Below, piece after piece: positions 26,934-35,879 of a stretch of 49,415 bases of DNA. Made by a program: the position numbers and the translations under genes. Each line of letters starts with the position of its first letter. Position 1 is the first letter of the stretch. The notes under the pieces were generated by a model. It saw nothing but the letters and a program-made list of their open reading frames with translations. It was not told the origin of the DNA and did not search any database. The stretch spans positions 1-49,415 of the forward strand of contig CADBPS010000042.1 of NCBI GenBank assembly GCA_902796575.1, given 5' to 3'. The DNA comes from an uncultured Methanobrevibacter sp. GTDB taxonomy: Archaea; Methanobacteriota; Methanobacteria; Methanobacteriales; Methanobacteriaceae.

Positions 26934-29900
26934 TAAGCAGTAATATTAATAGTATTTGCAATACTGCAACCGTCGTAAGTTGATGTTATAATGTATATAC
27001 CTGCAGGTAAGTTAATATTTAATTTTGCCTGACCAGTTTCATTGGTTGTCCGTTTATACATCACACCATTAACATTGAATTCAACAGTCTTATTGTAGTA
27101 TGGCTGACCTGTTTTATCAACTAAAGTAACAACAAATGGGTCTTTAGTACCTTGTTTTTTGACTAAATCATCAGCAGATAAAGTCGAGAGTACTTCAATA
27201 TTATTGGATATTGTACAGTTCTTATATTCAGCAGTAACAGTGTAATTGCCTGCAGGCAAGTTGATATTTAATTTTGCAACACCACTGGCATTTGTTTTAC
27301 GTGTGTAAAATACACCGTTAATGTTAAATTTAACACTTTCACCTTCACCAACAGGATTACCGTTATCATCCACTAAGGTAACGTAGTACTGAGTATCATT
27401 CTGGAAGTATTTTGTGATATTTTCACCGATAATTCTTGGAAGAACAGTAATATTATTAGATTTTAGTTCGCCAGATTCAGGATTATATGCAGTAATGATA
27501 TATTCACCCTGTGGTAAGTTAATATTTAATTTTGCAGTACCGTTGGTGGTTTTACGGATATATTTTATACCGTTAATATTGAACTCAACAGAACTATTAT
27601 CTTTTAATTTATTACCTTCACTGTCAACAAATGTTGCATAGAATTGGGTACCGTTTCTGAAAACCTTAACTACATCATCAGCTTCAACGGTAGGTTTAAT
27701 AGTAAGTGTAGTGTTTACAGTTACATTATCAACAGTAATATCAACAGGATAATCACCACTGCCTAAATTAACCGCCATGGATATTGTACCATTTTCATTA
27801 CTTCTTCTTGTGTAGTTTTTACCGTTAAGATTAATAGTAGCTGTTTTATTAAACAATGGATTGCCTAAATAATCAGTTACATTAATAGTAAGATTTTCCT
27901 TATCACCGTAATATTTATCATTACCTGCTACAACATTGATTTTGACATCTTTAAATTCAAGTGCAATAATATCAGCTAAAGCTAAAATAGTTGAACCGGT
28001 TGATTCAAAAGCAATGGTATTTTCATCTAAAACTTTACCACTTACATTTGCTTTAAAGTAATCAAGGGAATTTGATGAACCATTCCAGACATTAGTGTAA
28101 GTTTCATTGTTAAAGATGACATTTCCTTCACCGTTTTGAGCACCTGCACCAATAACATATAATTCCGCACCGATAACATTTCTGCTGTCGAAATCCATGA
28201 AAGTATATGAAATGGAATCGAGATTAACATATTTGGATAATAAATCAGCATTTTCAGAAATATAAACTACTTTGTAAGTTTCACTTTCATTATTATCAGT
28301 TAATAATATTAAAGCAGGCGGATAAACAGCACAGCTACCATTGTTTTTAAGTAAATTCAAGGTATTTTCACCATCAACCAATAAATCAGTTACATTATAA
28401 ACAACTAAACCGTAAGCATATTTACCATAGGTACCCATATTGGACTGGTCACGATAATTAGCTATTGGAGCTATAGTGGCATTATTGAATGTAATATTCC
28501 AGTTGTTAAAGTCATCACCTATTTTATCCCAATTGTAACCTACATAAAGCAGTCCTTCTTTAACATCCAAATCAGTAACATTCCATGTGACTGTTCGGTT
28601 GGTAACACCAGTACCAGCATAAGCAGTGTCATTTTGAGTTAAAATAATAACATCACCGTTAATTTCGTAAACGCGAGTAATAGTACCGTTGGATGCAGGA
28701 TAAGCATAATCTTTACCTAAATTACCATTGTACAATACATTATATGAAACATTGGTTGAGTTTAAAAGATTGCCGAATCTGTCATAAATTTCAAGAGTAT
28801 AATTGGTTTTTGTATTATTAGCACCATTAACAGTAGTTTCATCAATAGGCCTTATTTTAGAATCAATGAATGTTAAATTTTGAGAGGAATTACTGTCAAT
28901 ATTTAATTCCTGAGAGTCAATTTCAACACCATCATTTAATAAGACTACAGTACCGTTAATTTTTTCGTTGGAGTTTTTAATATTAATTGTTAAAGTATTG
29001 TTGACACCAGCAAAAATGGTGTTTGCATATTGTGGAGTAATAGTAGCATTTACTGCATAAAGATCATCATCTATTTCACAGACAATAATGCTTTGAAGAG
29101 ATAAAATGGTTGATCCGGTAGACTGGAAATAGATGGTATTATTGGTGTCAATAATATCCGTTATATCCTCTACAAAACAAGCAATAGAATTACCTGTACC
29201 GTTCCAAACATCAGTAAATGTTTCATCGTTAAAGATGATGTTTCCTTCACCACTTTGAGCACCAGCACCGAAAACATATAATTCTGCACCAGCCAGATTT
29301 TCAGTGTCAATATCTATAAAGGTATATGCACCAGAGTCAATATTAGCATATTTAGATAATAAATCAGCATTTTCAGCTATGTAAACAGTTTTATGAGTTT
29401 CGCTTTCATTATCATTGGTTAATAATAATAGAGTAGCAGGATAAACAGCACAGCTGCCATTGTTTTTGAGTAAATTCAAAGTATTTTCACCATCAGCAAG
29501 TAATGCGGTTACATTATAAACAACTAAACCGTAAGCATATTTACCATAGGTACCCATATTGGACTGGTCACTATAATTAGCTATTGGAGTTATAGCAAAG
29601 TTGTTAAAGGTAATATTCCAGTTGTTAAAGTCATTACCTATTTTATCCCAGTTATAAGATACATAAAGTAATGCTTCTTCAACATCAGATTCATTGAAAT
29701 TCCAGGTAGATGTACGATTAGTAACACCAGTACCTGCATAAGCGCTGTCATTTTGATTTAGAACAATAACATCACCAGTGATTTCGTAAACTCTGGTAAG
29801 GGTACCATTGGATGCTGGGTAAGCATAATCTTTACCTAAATTACCATTATACAATACAGTATATGAAGCATTAGTTGAGTTTAAGAGATTTCCATATGAA

Positions 29901-31069
29901 TCATAAATTTCAAGAGTATAATTAGTTTTTGTATTGTTAGCACCGTTAACAGTGGTTTCATCAACAGGTCTTATAGTAAGATCCATTAAATCAACAGTTT
30001 TACTTTCATTAGCTGCAATATTTACATCCTGAGATGCAACTTCTTCACCATCATTTACAAGTACAATAACACCACTGAAAGCTTTACCCGTATTATTAAG
30101 AGTGATTGCTAATGTATTGTTAACACCTGCAAAAATAGTATTTGAATACTGAGGTTTAATAGAAGCGCTTATAGTGGAATTTTCAACATTATGAACTTTT
30201 AATAATTGAATAACTGATTTGAATGACCCATATCCTTCATTGGATGCAGTGTATGTGAAATTGGTGTCTTCTCCTTTTACAAATTCATCAGTTATGTCCC
30301 AAAGTGAATATTTAAACATGTGTGAATCTTCGTAATCAATCGGATCAGTTAACAAATTATCATTCAACTTGTATGTTGCATCATATGTAGACAGACCAAT
30401 ATTTTCAAAGGTAACAAAATCATATTCACCGTCAAAGTCTTTGGTGGAAACAGTATTTGTTCTTGTAGCTTTAGTCCATGATTGACCCGCATTTAACCAG
30501 TAGGTAATATTATCGTTATCACCATCATTATAAGCAAATATTAAAGCTATTAATTTAATTCTTCCATCAAATGAATAACCAGACATGTTTGTATTAACAA
30601 CAGATATCTTAATTTCATCTCCAGAAGTTAAATCTTTAACATTATCTGTAATATCATAAATCATTTGATATGAATCATATTGTCTTGTTGTATGATTATT
30701 AATAGGGTAAACAGTTGGATCATTTGCAGTATTTTCACCGAATACCAAAGTTTCATAACCAAGTACAGTTGTTGTATTATTTACGGTTAATGATACATTG
30801 GAATATAATCCATAGGTTGGAGCACCACTACCCGAATAATCATTTACAATTACATTAACTGATTTTATTTCACTTACATCATCAGGGACAGTATATGACA
30901 ATTCGCCAGATGTTTCCCAAGGATTTTCAGTCGCTATATCGACATCCCCTGAGACAGATCCCTCATCGATTAAAGGCATTGCATTATCTTCTGCAGAAAC
31001 AACACCTAAAGATATTATGATAATAAATGAAAAGAAAATCATGCATAAAAATTTATTTTTAAAATTCAT
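26933..31069 (-). CDS. Secreted DUF3344 / Ig-repeat surface protein
   Basis: 1378 residues. A signal peptide (basic start, hydrophobic core, cleavage near VVSAED) leads into three DUF3344-like modules at roughly 40-300, 405-690 and 750-1030. The second and third are close duplicates sharing phrases such as YNGNLGKDYAYPASNG and YNWDKIG. Four Ig-like repeats of about 85 residues form the C-terminus (~1035-1378), each with an FNINGVxYxRKT-type strand. There is no C-terminal TM or sorting motif, so it is released or held non-covalently. GGAGGAGAACT precedes the ATG. Shared promoter sequence with the CobN-like gene suggests joint work. Adhesin-type Asn/Thr richness hints at glycosylation. Confidence 0.85.
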   Translation of the reverse strand: MNFKNKFLCMIFFSFIIIISLGVVSAEDNAMPLIDEGSVSGDVDIATENPWETSGELSYTVPDDVSEIKSVNVIVNDYSGSGAPTYGLYSNVSLTVNNTTTVLGYETLVFGENTANDPTVYPINNHTTRQYDSYQMIYDITDNVKDLTSGDEIKISVVNTNMSGYSFDGRIKLIALIFAYNDGDNDNITYWLNAGQSWTKATRTNTVSTKDFDGEYDFVTFENIGLSTYDATYKLNDNLLTDPIDYEDSHMFKYSLWDITDEFVKGEDTNFTYTASNEGYGSFKSVIQLLKVHNVENSTISASIKPQYSNTIFAGVNNTLAITLNNTGKAFSGVIVLVNDGEEVASQDVNIAANESKTVDLMDLTIRPVDETTVNGANNTKTNYTLEIYDSYGNLLNSTNASYTVLYNGNLGKDYAYPASNGTLTRVYEITGDVIVLNQNDSAYAGTGVTNRTSTWNFNESDVEEALLYVSYNWDKIGNDFNNWNITFNNFAITPIANYSDQSNMGTYGKYAYGLVVYNVTALLADGENTLNLLKNNGSCAVYPATLLLLTNDNESETHKTVYIAENADLLSKYANIDSGAYTFIDIDTENLAGAELYVFGAGAQSGEGNIIFNDETFTDVWNGTGNSIACFVEDITDIIDTNNTIYFQSTGSTILSLQSIIVCEIDDDLYAVNATITPQYANTIFAGVNNTLTINIKNSNEKINGTVVLLNDGVEIDSQELNIDSNSSQNLTFIDSKIRPIDETTVNGANNTKTNYTLEIYDRFGNLLNSTNVSYNVLYNGNLGKDYAYPASNGTITRVYEINGDVIILTQNDTAYAGTGVTNRTVTWNVTDLDVKEGLLYVGYNWDKIGDDFNNWNITFNNATIAPIANYRDQSNMGTYGKYAYGLVVYNVTDLLVDGENTLNLLKNNGSCAVYPPALILLTDNNESETYKVVYISENADLLSKYVNLDSISYTFMDFDSRNVIGAELYVIGAGAQNGEGNVIFNNETYTNVWNGSSNSLDYFKANVSGKVLDENTIAFESTGSTILALADIIALEFKDVKINVVAGNDKYYGDKENLTINVTDYLGNPLFNKTATINLNGKNYTRRSNENGTISMAVNLGSGDYPVDITVDNVTVNTTLTIKPTVEADDVVKVFRNGTQFYATFVDSEGNKLKDNSSVEFNINGIKYIRKTTNGTAKLNINLPQGEYIITAYNPESGELKSNNITVLPRIIGENITKYFQNDTQYYVTLVDDNGNPVGEGESVKFNINGVFYTRKTNASGVAKLNINLPAGNYTVTAEYKNCTISNNIEVLSTLSADDLVKKQGTKDPFVVTLVDKTGQPYYNKTVEFNVNGVMYKRTTNETGQAKLNINLPAGIYIITSTYDGCSIANTINITA

Positions 31070-31140
31070 AGTTCTCCTCCATTTTTAATAAAACAAGCTA
31101 ATTTCTTCATTAGCCATATATAGGTATAAATAAAAATAAT

Positions 31141-31164
31141 ATTTAAATATAATTAAAGTATTAC
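31141..31164 (-). promoter_or_regulatory. TATA box and shared 16-base element of the DUF3344 gene
   Basis: ATTTAAATAT at 31141-31150 is the likely TATA box, with the 16-base element found also upstream of the CobN-like gene directly behind it. A second AGTATTAC lies at 31189-31196, 32 bases away in direct orientation, toward the divergent PaaK-like gene. Confidence 0.6.
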
Positions 31165-31266
31165 TATGTAAATAAAAATATCAAAAAAAGTATTACTGAA
31201 TTAAATACATTTAAGGTTATTGAAAAACATAAAATACAACCATCAAAATAATAATGGGGCGAATCA

Positions 31267-32568
31267 ATGATATGGAATGAAGAAATAGAAACTATGTCAA
31301 GGCAAGACCTTGAAGAATTACAACTTAAAAAACTTCAAAAAACAGTGAAACAAGCATTTGATAAAATACCATACTATAATAAAAAATATAGTGCATTGGA
31401 AGTTTATCCTGAAGATATAGAAACTTTAAAAGATATAGAAAAATTGCCTTTCATAACAAAAGATGATTTGCGTGAAAGTTATCCATTCGGACTTTTTGCT
31501 GTAGATATAAAAGATATAAAAGAACTTCACTCATCATCCGGAACCACAGGAAAACCTGTTGTATCAGGATATACTGAAAAAGACCTTGATACATGGGCAG
31601 AAACAATAGCACGTGGATTAACGATGATGGGAATTGGTGAAGAGGATATTCTTCAAAACACACACGGATACGGAATGTTCACAGGAGGATTCGGAGTGCA
31701 CTACGGTTCACATAAAGTAGGCGCAGCAATAATTCCAATTTCAACAGGACAGACCAGAAGACAAATTGAGATAATGCAGGATTTCGGTACTACAGGACTG
31801 ATATTCACACCATCATACGGAATACACCTTGCTGAAGTTGCAATCGAAGATGGAATAGATCCAAAAGACCTGAATATAAAAGCAATAGGTTTCGGAGCTG
31901 AAATGTGGACGGAAGAAATCAGACAAAAAGTGGAAGATCTCTATGGGGCAAAAGCATATAATATATACGGACTGACTGAACTGATGGGACCTGGTGTGGG
32001 AATCGAATGTGAAGCGCAAAATGGACTGCACATACCTGAAGATATATACTATCCTGAAATAATAGACCCTAACACCCAGGAGGTACTTGGACCAAATCAA
32101 AAAGGAGAGCTTGTTTTAACAAACCTTGAAAGAGAAGGAATGCCAGTCATACGTTTTAGAACAAAAGATTTGACTGAAATAACTTATGAAAAATGTGACT
32201 GCGGAAGGACACATGGAAGAATAAGCAGAATAACAGGCAGGTCAGATGATATGATAAAGGTAAAAGGAGTAGCAATATTCCCATCCCAAATCGAAAAGGC
32301 ATTATTGAATGCCGGAGACGTTGAACCTCATTATATGATAATAGTCACAAGACCTGAAACATTGGATAAAATTGAAATAAAAGTGGAAATATCCGAAGAC
32401 ATCTTCTTTGATGGTGTAAAAGAAATGGTATCAATCAAAGAAAGAATTGAAAAGTCAGTTGAAAATGAAACAGGTATCAGAGCTAAAATAACACTTGTTG
32501 AACCGAAATCACTACCAAGATTTGAAGGTAAAGCAAAACGAGTTATAGATGAACGGGATTTACATTAG
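31267..32568 (+). CDS. Phenylacetate-CoA ligase-like adenylate-forming enzyme
   Basis: 433 residues. Landmarks are LPFITKDDLRESYPFG, the P-loop SSSGTTGKPVVSGYT, YNIYGLTELMGPG and a C-terminal ITGRSDDMIKVKGVAIFPSQ. This is the PaaK family size and order. It activates an aryl or acyl acid to its CoA thioester with ATP. In methanogens it often goes with a small ACT protein, as here, and is thought to salvage aryl acids (phenylacetate, indoleacetate) for aromatic amino acid synthesis. GGGGCGAATCA precedes the ATG. Confidence 0.9.
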   Translation: MIWNEEIETMSRQDLEELQLKKLQKTVKQAFDKIPYYNKKYSALEVYPEDIETLKDIEKLPFITKDDLRESYPFGLFAVDIKDIKELHSSSGTTGKPVVSGYTEKDLDTWAETIARGLTMMGIGEEDILQNTHGYGMFTGGFGVHYGSHKVGAAIIPISTGQTRRQIEIMQDFGTTGLIFTPSYGIHLAEVAIEDGIDPKDLNIKAIGFGAEMWTEEIRQKVEDLYGAKAYNIYGLTELMGPGVGIECEAQNGLHIPEDIYYPEIIDPNTQEVLGPNQKGELVLTNLEREGMPVIRFRTKDLTEITYEKCDCGRTHGRISRITGRSDDMIKVKGVAIFPSQIEKALLNAGDVEPHYMIIVTRPETLDKIEIKVEISEDIFFDGVKEMVSIKERIEKSVENETGIRAKITLVEPKSLPRFEGKAKRVIDERDLH

Positions 32569-32577
32569 GTGATTAAA

Positions 32578-33009
32578 ATGAAAATAAAACAATTATCAAT
32601 ATTTTTACAGAATAAAATTGGAAGCTTATCTAATCCATTGAATATTCTCAGCGAAGAAAATATAAACATCAGGGCACTAAGTATGGCAGATACATCGGAA
32701 TTTTGTATTTTAAGGCTTGTTGTTGATAATCCGGATAAAGGAAAAAAAGTTTTGGAAAATAATGACTTTCTTGTGAAATTAACAGAAATTATTGGTGTTG
32801 AAATGAATGATACCCCGGGCGGTCTGACCAATGTTTTAAAAATACTTAAGAACAACAATATTGATTTGGAATATTTATATGCTTTTACTCATGAAAAAAT
32901 TGGAAAAGCTATTTTATTAATACATACCAATGATAACGACAAATCAATTGAAGTATTAAAAAATAACAACACAGAAGTTATTTCACCTGAAGAAGTATAT
33001 AATCTGTAA
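32578..33009 (+). CDS. Tandem ACT-domain protein
   Basis: 143 residues from the ATG at 32578, which has GGTGAT four bases upstream; that site overlaps the PaaK stop, so the pair is coupled. Two ACT modules are visible (KQLSIFLQNKIGSLSNPLNI at the start; TPGGLTNVLKILKNNNID at ~80). ACT domains bind amino acids, so it probably senses an aromatic amino acid to control the ligase or its pathway. The ligand is inferred. Confidence 0.88.
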   Translation: MKIKQLSIFLQNKIGSLSNPLNILSEENINIRALSMADTSEFCILRLVVDNPDKGKKVLENNDFLVKLTEIIGVEMNDTPGGLTNVLKILKNNNIDLEYLYAFTHEKIGKAILLIHTNDNDKSIEVLKNNNTEVISPEEVYNL

Positions 33010-33045
33010 GATTTGTATTAAACATGATTTTTAAAATTAGAAAAA

Positions 33046-33068
33046 AAGGCGTTTAAAAAAAACGCCTT
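33046..33068. terminator. Bidirectional terminator hairpin
   Basis: AAGGCGTTT and AAACGCCTT (9 bp) with an A5 loop, flanked by A and T runs, between the convergent ACT and rubrerythrin genes. Confidence 0.75.
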
Positions 33069-33078
33069 AAATTTGGTT

Positions 33079-33624
33079 TTATTTATAATTAACTGCTCTT
33101 TGTTCAAAGTATGCTTTAGGATGAGCACAAACAGGACATTTTTCAGGAGCATCTTTTCCAGTGTAAATGTGACCGCAGTTACTACATTTCCAGACAATTT
33201 CCTCCTGCTTATTGAAAACACTGTCATTTTCAACGTTTTCAAGAAGAATCCTGTAACGTTCTTCATGCTCTTTTTCGATTTCAGCTACTTTTCTAAAAAG
33301 AAATGCAATGTCATCAAAGCCTTCTTCTTCAGCTTCAACAGCAAACTGAGCATACATTTCAGTCCACTCATAATTTTCACCATTTGCAGCTTCTTTTAAG
33401 TTGCTAATAGTATCCTGGACATCGCCACCGTTTAAAAGTTTAAACCAAATTTTAGCATGTTCTTTTTCATTTTTAGAGGTTTCTAAAAAAATGTTCTGAA
33501 TCTGAACATAACCTTCTTTTTTTGCTTTGGATGCAAAATATTGGTACTTTGTATGAGCCTGAGACTCACCAGCAAAAGCTTCCATTAAATTTTTTTCAGT
33601 TTTACTACCTTTTAGGTCAGTCAT
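33079..33624 (-). CDS. Rubrerythrin
   Basis: 181 residues from ATG 33624 with GGTTGAT upstream. The N-terminal ferritin-like diiron bundle has [19 protein letters not shown] and [14 protein letters not shown] as ligand helices, with a second pair ([22 protein letters not shown]). The C-terminal rubredoxin domain carries [12 protein letters not shown] and [12 protein letters not shown]. It reduces hydrogen peroxide in anaerobes. Domain order is the classic one. Confidence 0.96.
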   Translation of the reverse strand: MTDLKGSKTEKNLMEAFAGESQAHTKYQYFASKAKKEGYVQIQNIFLETSKNEKEHAKIWFKLLNGGDVQDTISNLKEAANGENYEWTEMYAQFAVEAEEEGFDDIAFLFRKVAEIEKEHEERYRILLENVENDSVFNKQEEIVWKCSNCGHIYTGKDAPEKCPVCAHPKAYFEQRAVNYK

Positions 33625-33736
33625 AATATCAACCACATTATACATAGTTATGAACAATACTATAAAAAGGTATCTATTTTTAGTTAAGCAAAAATTTATA
33701 TGATATCATTGCAAACATCATAGCAAGGTGAATCAA

Positions 33737-34276
33737 ATGTCAATATATGAATTTGAGGTAAAAGAATCAGATGGAAATATAAAATCACTTGAAGAATATT
33801 CAGGAAAAGTTTTATTAATTGTCAATTCGGCAACAAAATGTGGATTCACACCACAATACATGCAATTAAACGAAATATATAATGAATTCCATGAAGACGG
33901 ATTTGCAATCCTTGATTTCCCCTGCAATCAATTTGGAAAACAGGCTCCCGGAACAGCAGAGGAAATCACAGAAGTATGCCGTAACAAATGGCTGGTTCCA
34001 TATGAAATATTTGAAAAAGTAGATGTAAACGGAGAAAATGCAGATCCATTATTTACATACCTGAAACAGGAACAGGGATTTAAAGGAATTACAGGTAAAG
34101 GAGCTACAAAATTAAAACTGGTTTTAAAAGCAATGGACAGACATTATGCAGAAAACGATGATATTAAATGGAACTTTACAAAATTCCTGATTGACAGACA
34201 GGGAAATGTTGTTCAAAGATTTGAGCCTACAGAAGATTTGAAAGATGTAAAAGAAAAAATAAAAGAGCTATTGTAA
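33737..34276 (+). CDS. Glutathione peroxidase family (thiol peroxidase)
   Basis: 179 residues from the ATG at 33737 with AAGGTGA upstream. The catalytic Cys is in NSATKCGFTPQY (Cys, not Sec), Gln in DFPCNQFGKQAPG, and Trp-Asn in KWNFTKFLID, completing the family tetrad. Methanogens lack glutathione, so thioredoxin or a similar thiol is the likely reductant. It is a bacterial-looking family, and its place beside rubrerythrin suggests an acquired peroxide defence pair on divergent promoters. Confidence 0.93.
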   Translation: MSIYEFEVKESDGNIKSLEEYSGKVLLIVNSATKCGFTPQYMQLNEIYNEFHEDGFAILDFPCNQFGKQAPGTAEEITEVCRNKWLVPYEIFEKVDVNGENADPLFTYLKQEQGFKGITGKGATKLKLVLKAMDRHYAENDDIKWNFTKFLIDRQGNVVQRFEPTEDLKDVKEKIKELL

Positions 34277-34290
34277 AAAATAGCTTTTTT
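34262..34290 (+). terminator. Terminator hairpin of the peroxidase gene
   Basis: AAAGAGCTA pairs with TAGCTTTTT (one G-U pair) across the stop codon region and is followed by T runs. Confidence 0.65.
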
Positions 34291-34323
34291 AATATTTTAA
34301 TTCAGGACAACTAACACCATTCA

Positions 34324-34611
34324 TTAAACAGATGTGTCCGAATTTTTTTCTAATAATTCTATTATTCTATTGTTTTGACGTATCATTTCTTTGTTTTGAA
34401 TTATTAGAATATCTAATTTTGTTTCAAGAGAACTGTTAACACCCAATACATCATTAATACCGTTATCCTGAGGTTTTGATGTTTTAACCTTATTGGAGAA
34501 CCTTTCCATAGGGTTTGTTTTGGTAACTTCTTTTTCAATCAGTTTTACACCGCAGTCAATGCAGTACATATCATCATCATTATATGATTTGTTACATTTA
34601 GGACATATCAT
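34324..34611 (-). CDS. Small zinc-ribbon protein with C-terminal coiled coil
   Basis: 95 residues. A zinc ribbon with C3, C6, C17 and C20 opens the protein, a polar linker follows, and residues ~62-90 are a heptad-like helix (LETKLDILIIQNKEMIRQNN). It starts four bases after the stop of the secreted protein gene upstream, so the two are co-transcribed. Function unknown. Confidence 0.7.
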   Translation of the reverse strand: MICPKCNKSYNDDDMYCIDCGVKLIEKEVTKTNPMERFSNKVKTSKPQDNGINDVLGVNSSLETKLDILIIQNKEMIRQNNRIIELLEKNSDTSV

Positions 34612-34615
34612 TCAA

Positions 34616-35212
34616 TCACCTTAACCTGGTAAGTAAATACCATTTTATAAAATCATCATCCTTGTCAACATCATTATGATGGTTTGACTGATGAACATAA
34701 TTGGAATTATCTTCCGTTGCCTGATCAATGTACTCTCTTGAATCATGCTCCTTACGGCTTTCTTCCAATAATCCATAAAATACATCTGCATCCATATCAC
34801 TTCCCGGAGATGATTCTACAACATGAGATATTTCTGAAGTGATATTATTTCCTTCATAAGAAAGACAGTATACAGATTCATTTACAGGAAAATATAAATA
34901 AGATACATTTGTCTTTGAATATGAGTTATATCCTGACAGAAACATACATGGACGATCAGCTACAGCTGTTTTTTCATGAGTATCAGTTATGTCATAATAT
35001 CCACCATAGTTAGACACAATATATTCATCAACACATGAAATACCGAAGTCATTAAATGTTTTATAAACATAATGACTGTTTTTATGTGTTCCACCAGAGT
35101 ATTTGGATGGAATTTCAAAATCAACACCGTTAACGGATACATGACTATACTGAGACGCACATACACTTCCGATCAATAGAAACACAATCATTATTAAAAA
35201 TATTTTCTTCAT
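34616..35212 (-). CDS. Secreted small protein of unknown function
   Basis: About 198 residues. A clean signal peptide (KKIFLIMIVFLLIGSVCAS) is followed by a beta-rich domain (VSVNGVDFEIPSKYSGGTHK). The C-terminal third is acidic and His/Asp rich (NHHNDVDKDDDF). A TATA box at about 35236-35243 lies only ~25 bases from the ATG at 35212 (or the GTG three bases before), so the mRNA is probably leaderless. I do not recognise the family with confidence. Confidence 0.7.
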   Translation of the reverse strand: MKKIFLIMIVFLLIGSVCASQYSHVSVNGVDFEIPSKYSGGTHKNSHYVYKTFNDFGISCVDEYIVSNYGGYYDITDTHEKTAVADRPCMFLSGYNSYSKTNVSYLYFPVNESVYCLSYEGNNITSEISHVVESSPGSDMDADVFYGLLEESRKEHDSREYIDQATEDNSNYVHQSNHHNDVDKDDDFIKWYLLTRLR

Positions 35213-35235
35213 CACGATAGACTATGTTAATAAGT

Positions 35236-35274
35236 AGTATATAAAAATTACTTCAAAAACTAAAAATTTATATA
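35236..35274. promoter_or_regulatory. Divergent TATA boxes
   Basis: TTTATATA at about 35236-35243 on the minus strand serves the secreted protein. TTTATATA at 35267-35274 on the plus strand serves the SseB-like operon, with a start expected near 35297. Confidence 0.55.
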
Positions 35275-35294
35275 CTTTAAAAACAAATATTGTA

Positions 35295-35401
35295 TTGTTC
35301 GTATTTTACATACTTTTTTTCATAATACGAACAAATGGTGATGGTTAATGATAAGCATTCGCTTGTATTCCTTTAGTGGTGTTTAGGAAGAGAATGCTTA
35401 T
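35295..35401 (+). ncRNA. Structured leader or small RNA upstream of SseB-like operon
   Basis: Two strong stems lie between the promoter and the coding start: 35295-35305 with 35324-35334 (perfect 11 bp, 18-nt loop) and 35351-35360 with 35392-35401 (perfect 10 bp), the latter enclosing an inner 5-bp stem (35368-35372 with 35385-35389). The inferred transcription start coincides with the first arm, giving a leader of about 150 bases before ATG 35446. The layout fits a riboswitch-like or protein-binding leader. No known family recognised. Confidence 0.45.
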
Positions 35402-35445
35402 TAAATTAAAAAAATTCTTGTTTTACATTATTTTAAGGTGATTAT

Positions 35446-35877
35446 ATGGAAAATAATGCTGGAAATTTAAAGAAATTAATTGATGAATATTTTGAACTTG
35501 AGGATAATAATGCAACTGAAGATCAGTTAAACGAAATAGCTCATAAAATTGACCATGAAGTATACAACAGTGAACTGATAATGCTTTTAAACAAAAATGG
35601 AGATAAAGCTGAAGTTGCTGCACTACTTGTTGGAGAAGAGGAAGATGATGAAAGCTTCTTTATTCCAGTATACACGAGTAAAAGCGAAGCAGATAAAGCC
35701 ACTGAATTTTTTATGGAACAGGAAGGCAGCGGCGAATTCGAATTTGAAATACTTAAAGGCTCTGAAATAATAGCTACATATCAGGAAGATGATGATTTCT
35801 TAGGTTTAGCTATTGATGCTCCGGAAAATGGATTTGTAGTATTTGCTGATACAGTACATGACTGCTGTGATGAATAA
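35446..35877 (+). CDS. SseB-like domain protein
   Basis: 143 residues, acidic. A helical N-terminus (residues 1-50) precedes an SseB-type alpha/beta domain with FFIPVYTSKSEADKATEFF at ~70. Its C-terminus is FVVFADTVHDCCDE. AAGGTGATTAT precedes the ATG. The next gene begins two bases after its stop. SseB N-terminal domains occur in type III/VII secretion and enhanced-serine-sensitivity proteins; function in archaea is unknown. Confidence 0.6.
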   Translation: MENNAGNLKKLIDEYFELEDNNATEDQLNEIAHKIDHEVYNSELIMLLNKNGDKAEVAALLVGEEEDDESFFIPVYTSKSEADKATEFFMEQEGSGEFEFEILKGSEIIATYQEDDDFLGLAIDAPENGFVVFADTVHDCCDE

Positions 35878-35879
35878 AC

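Noticed and set aside
33728-34276. Selenocysteine version of glutathione peroxidase
   Set aside because: The catalytic codon is a plain Cys codon and no internal TGA is present.
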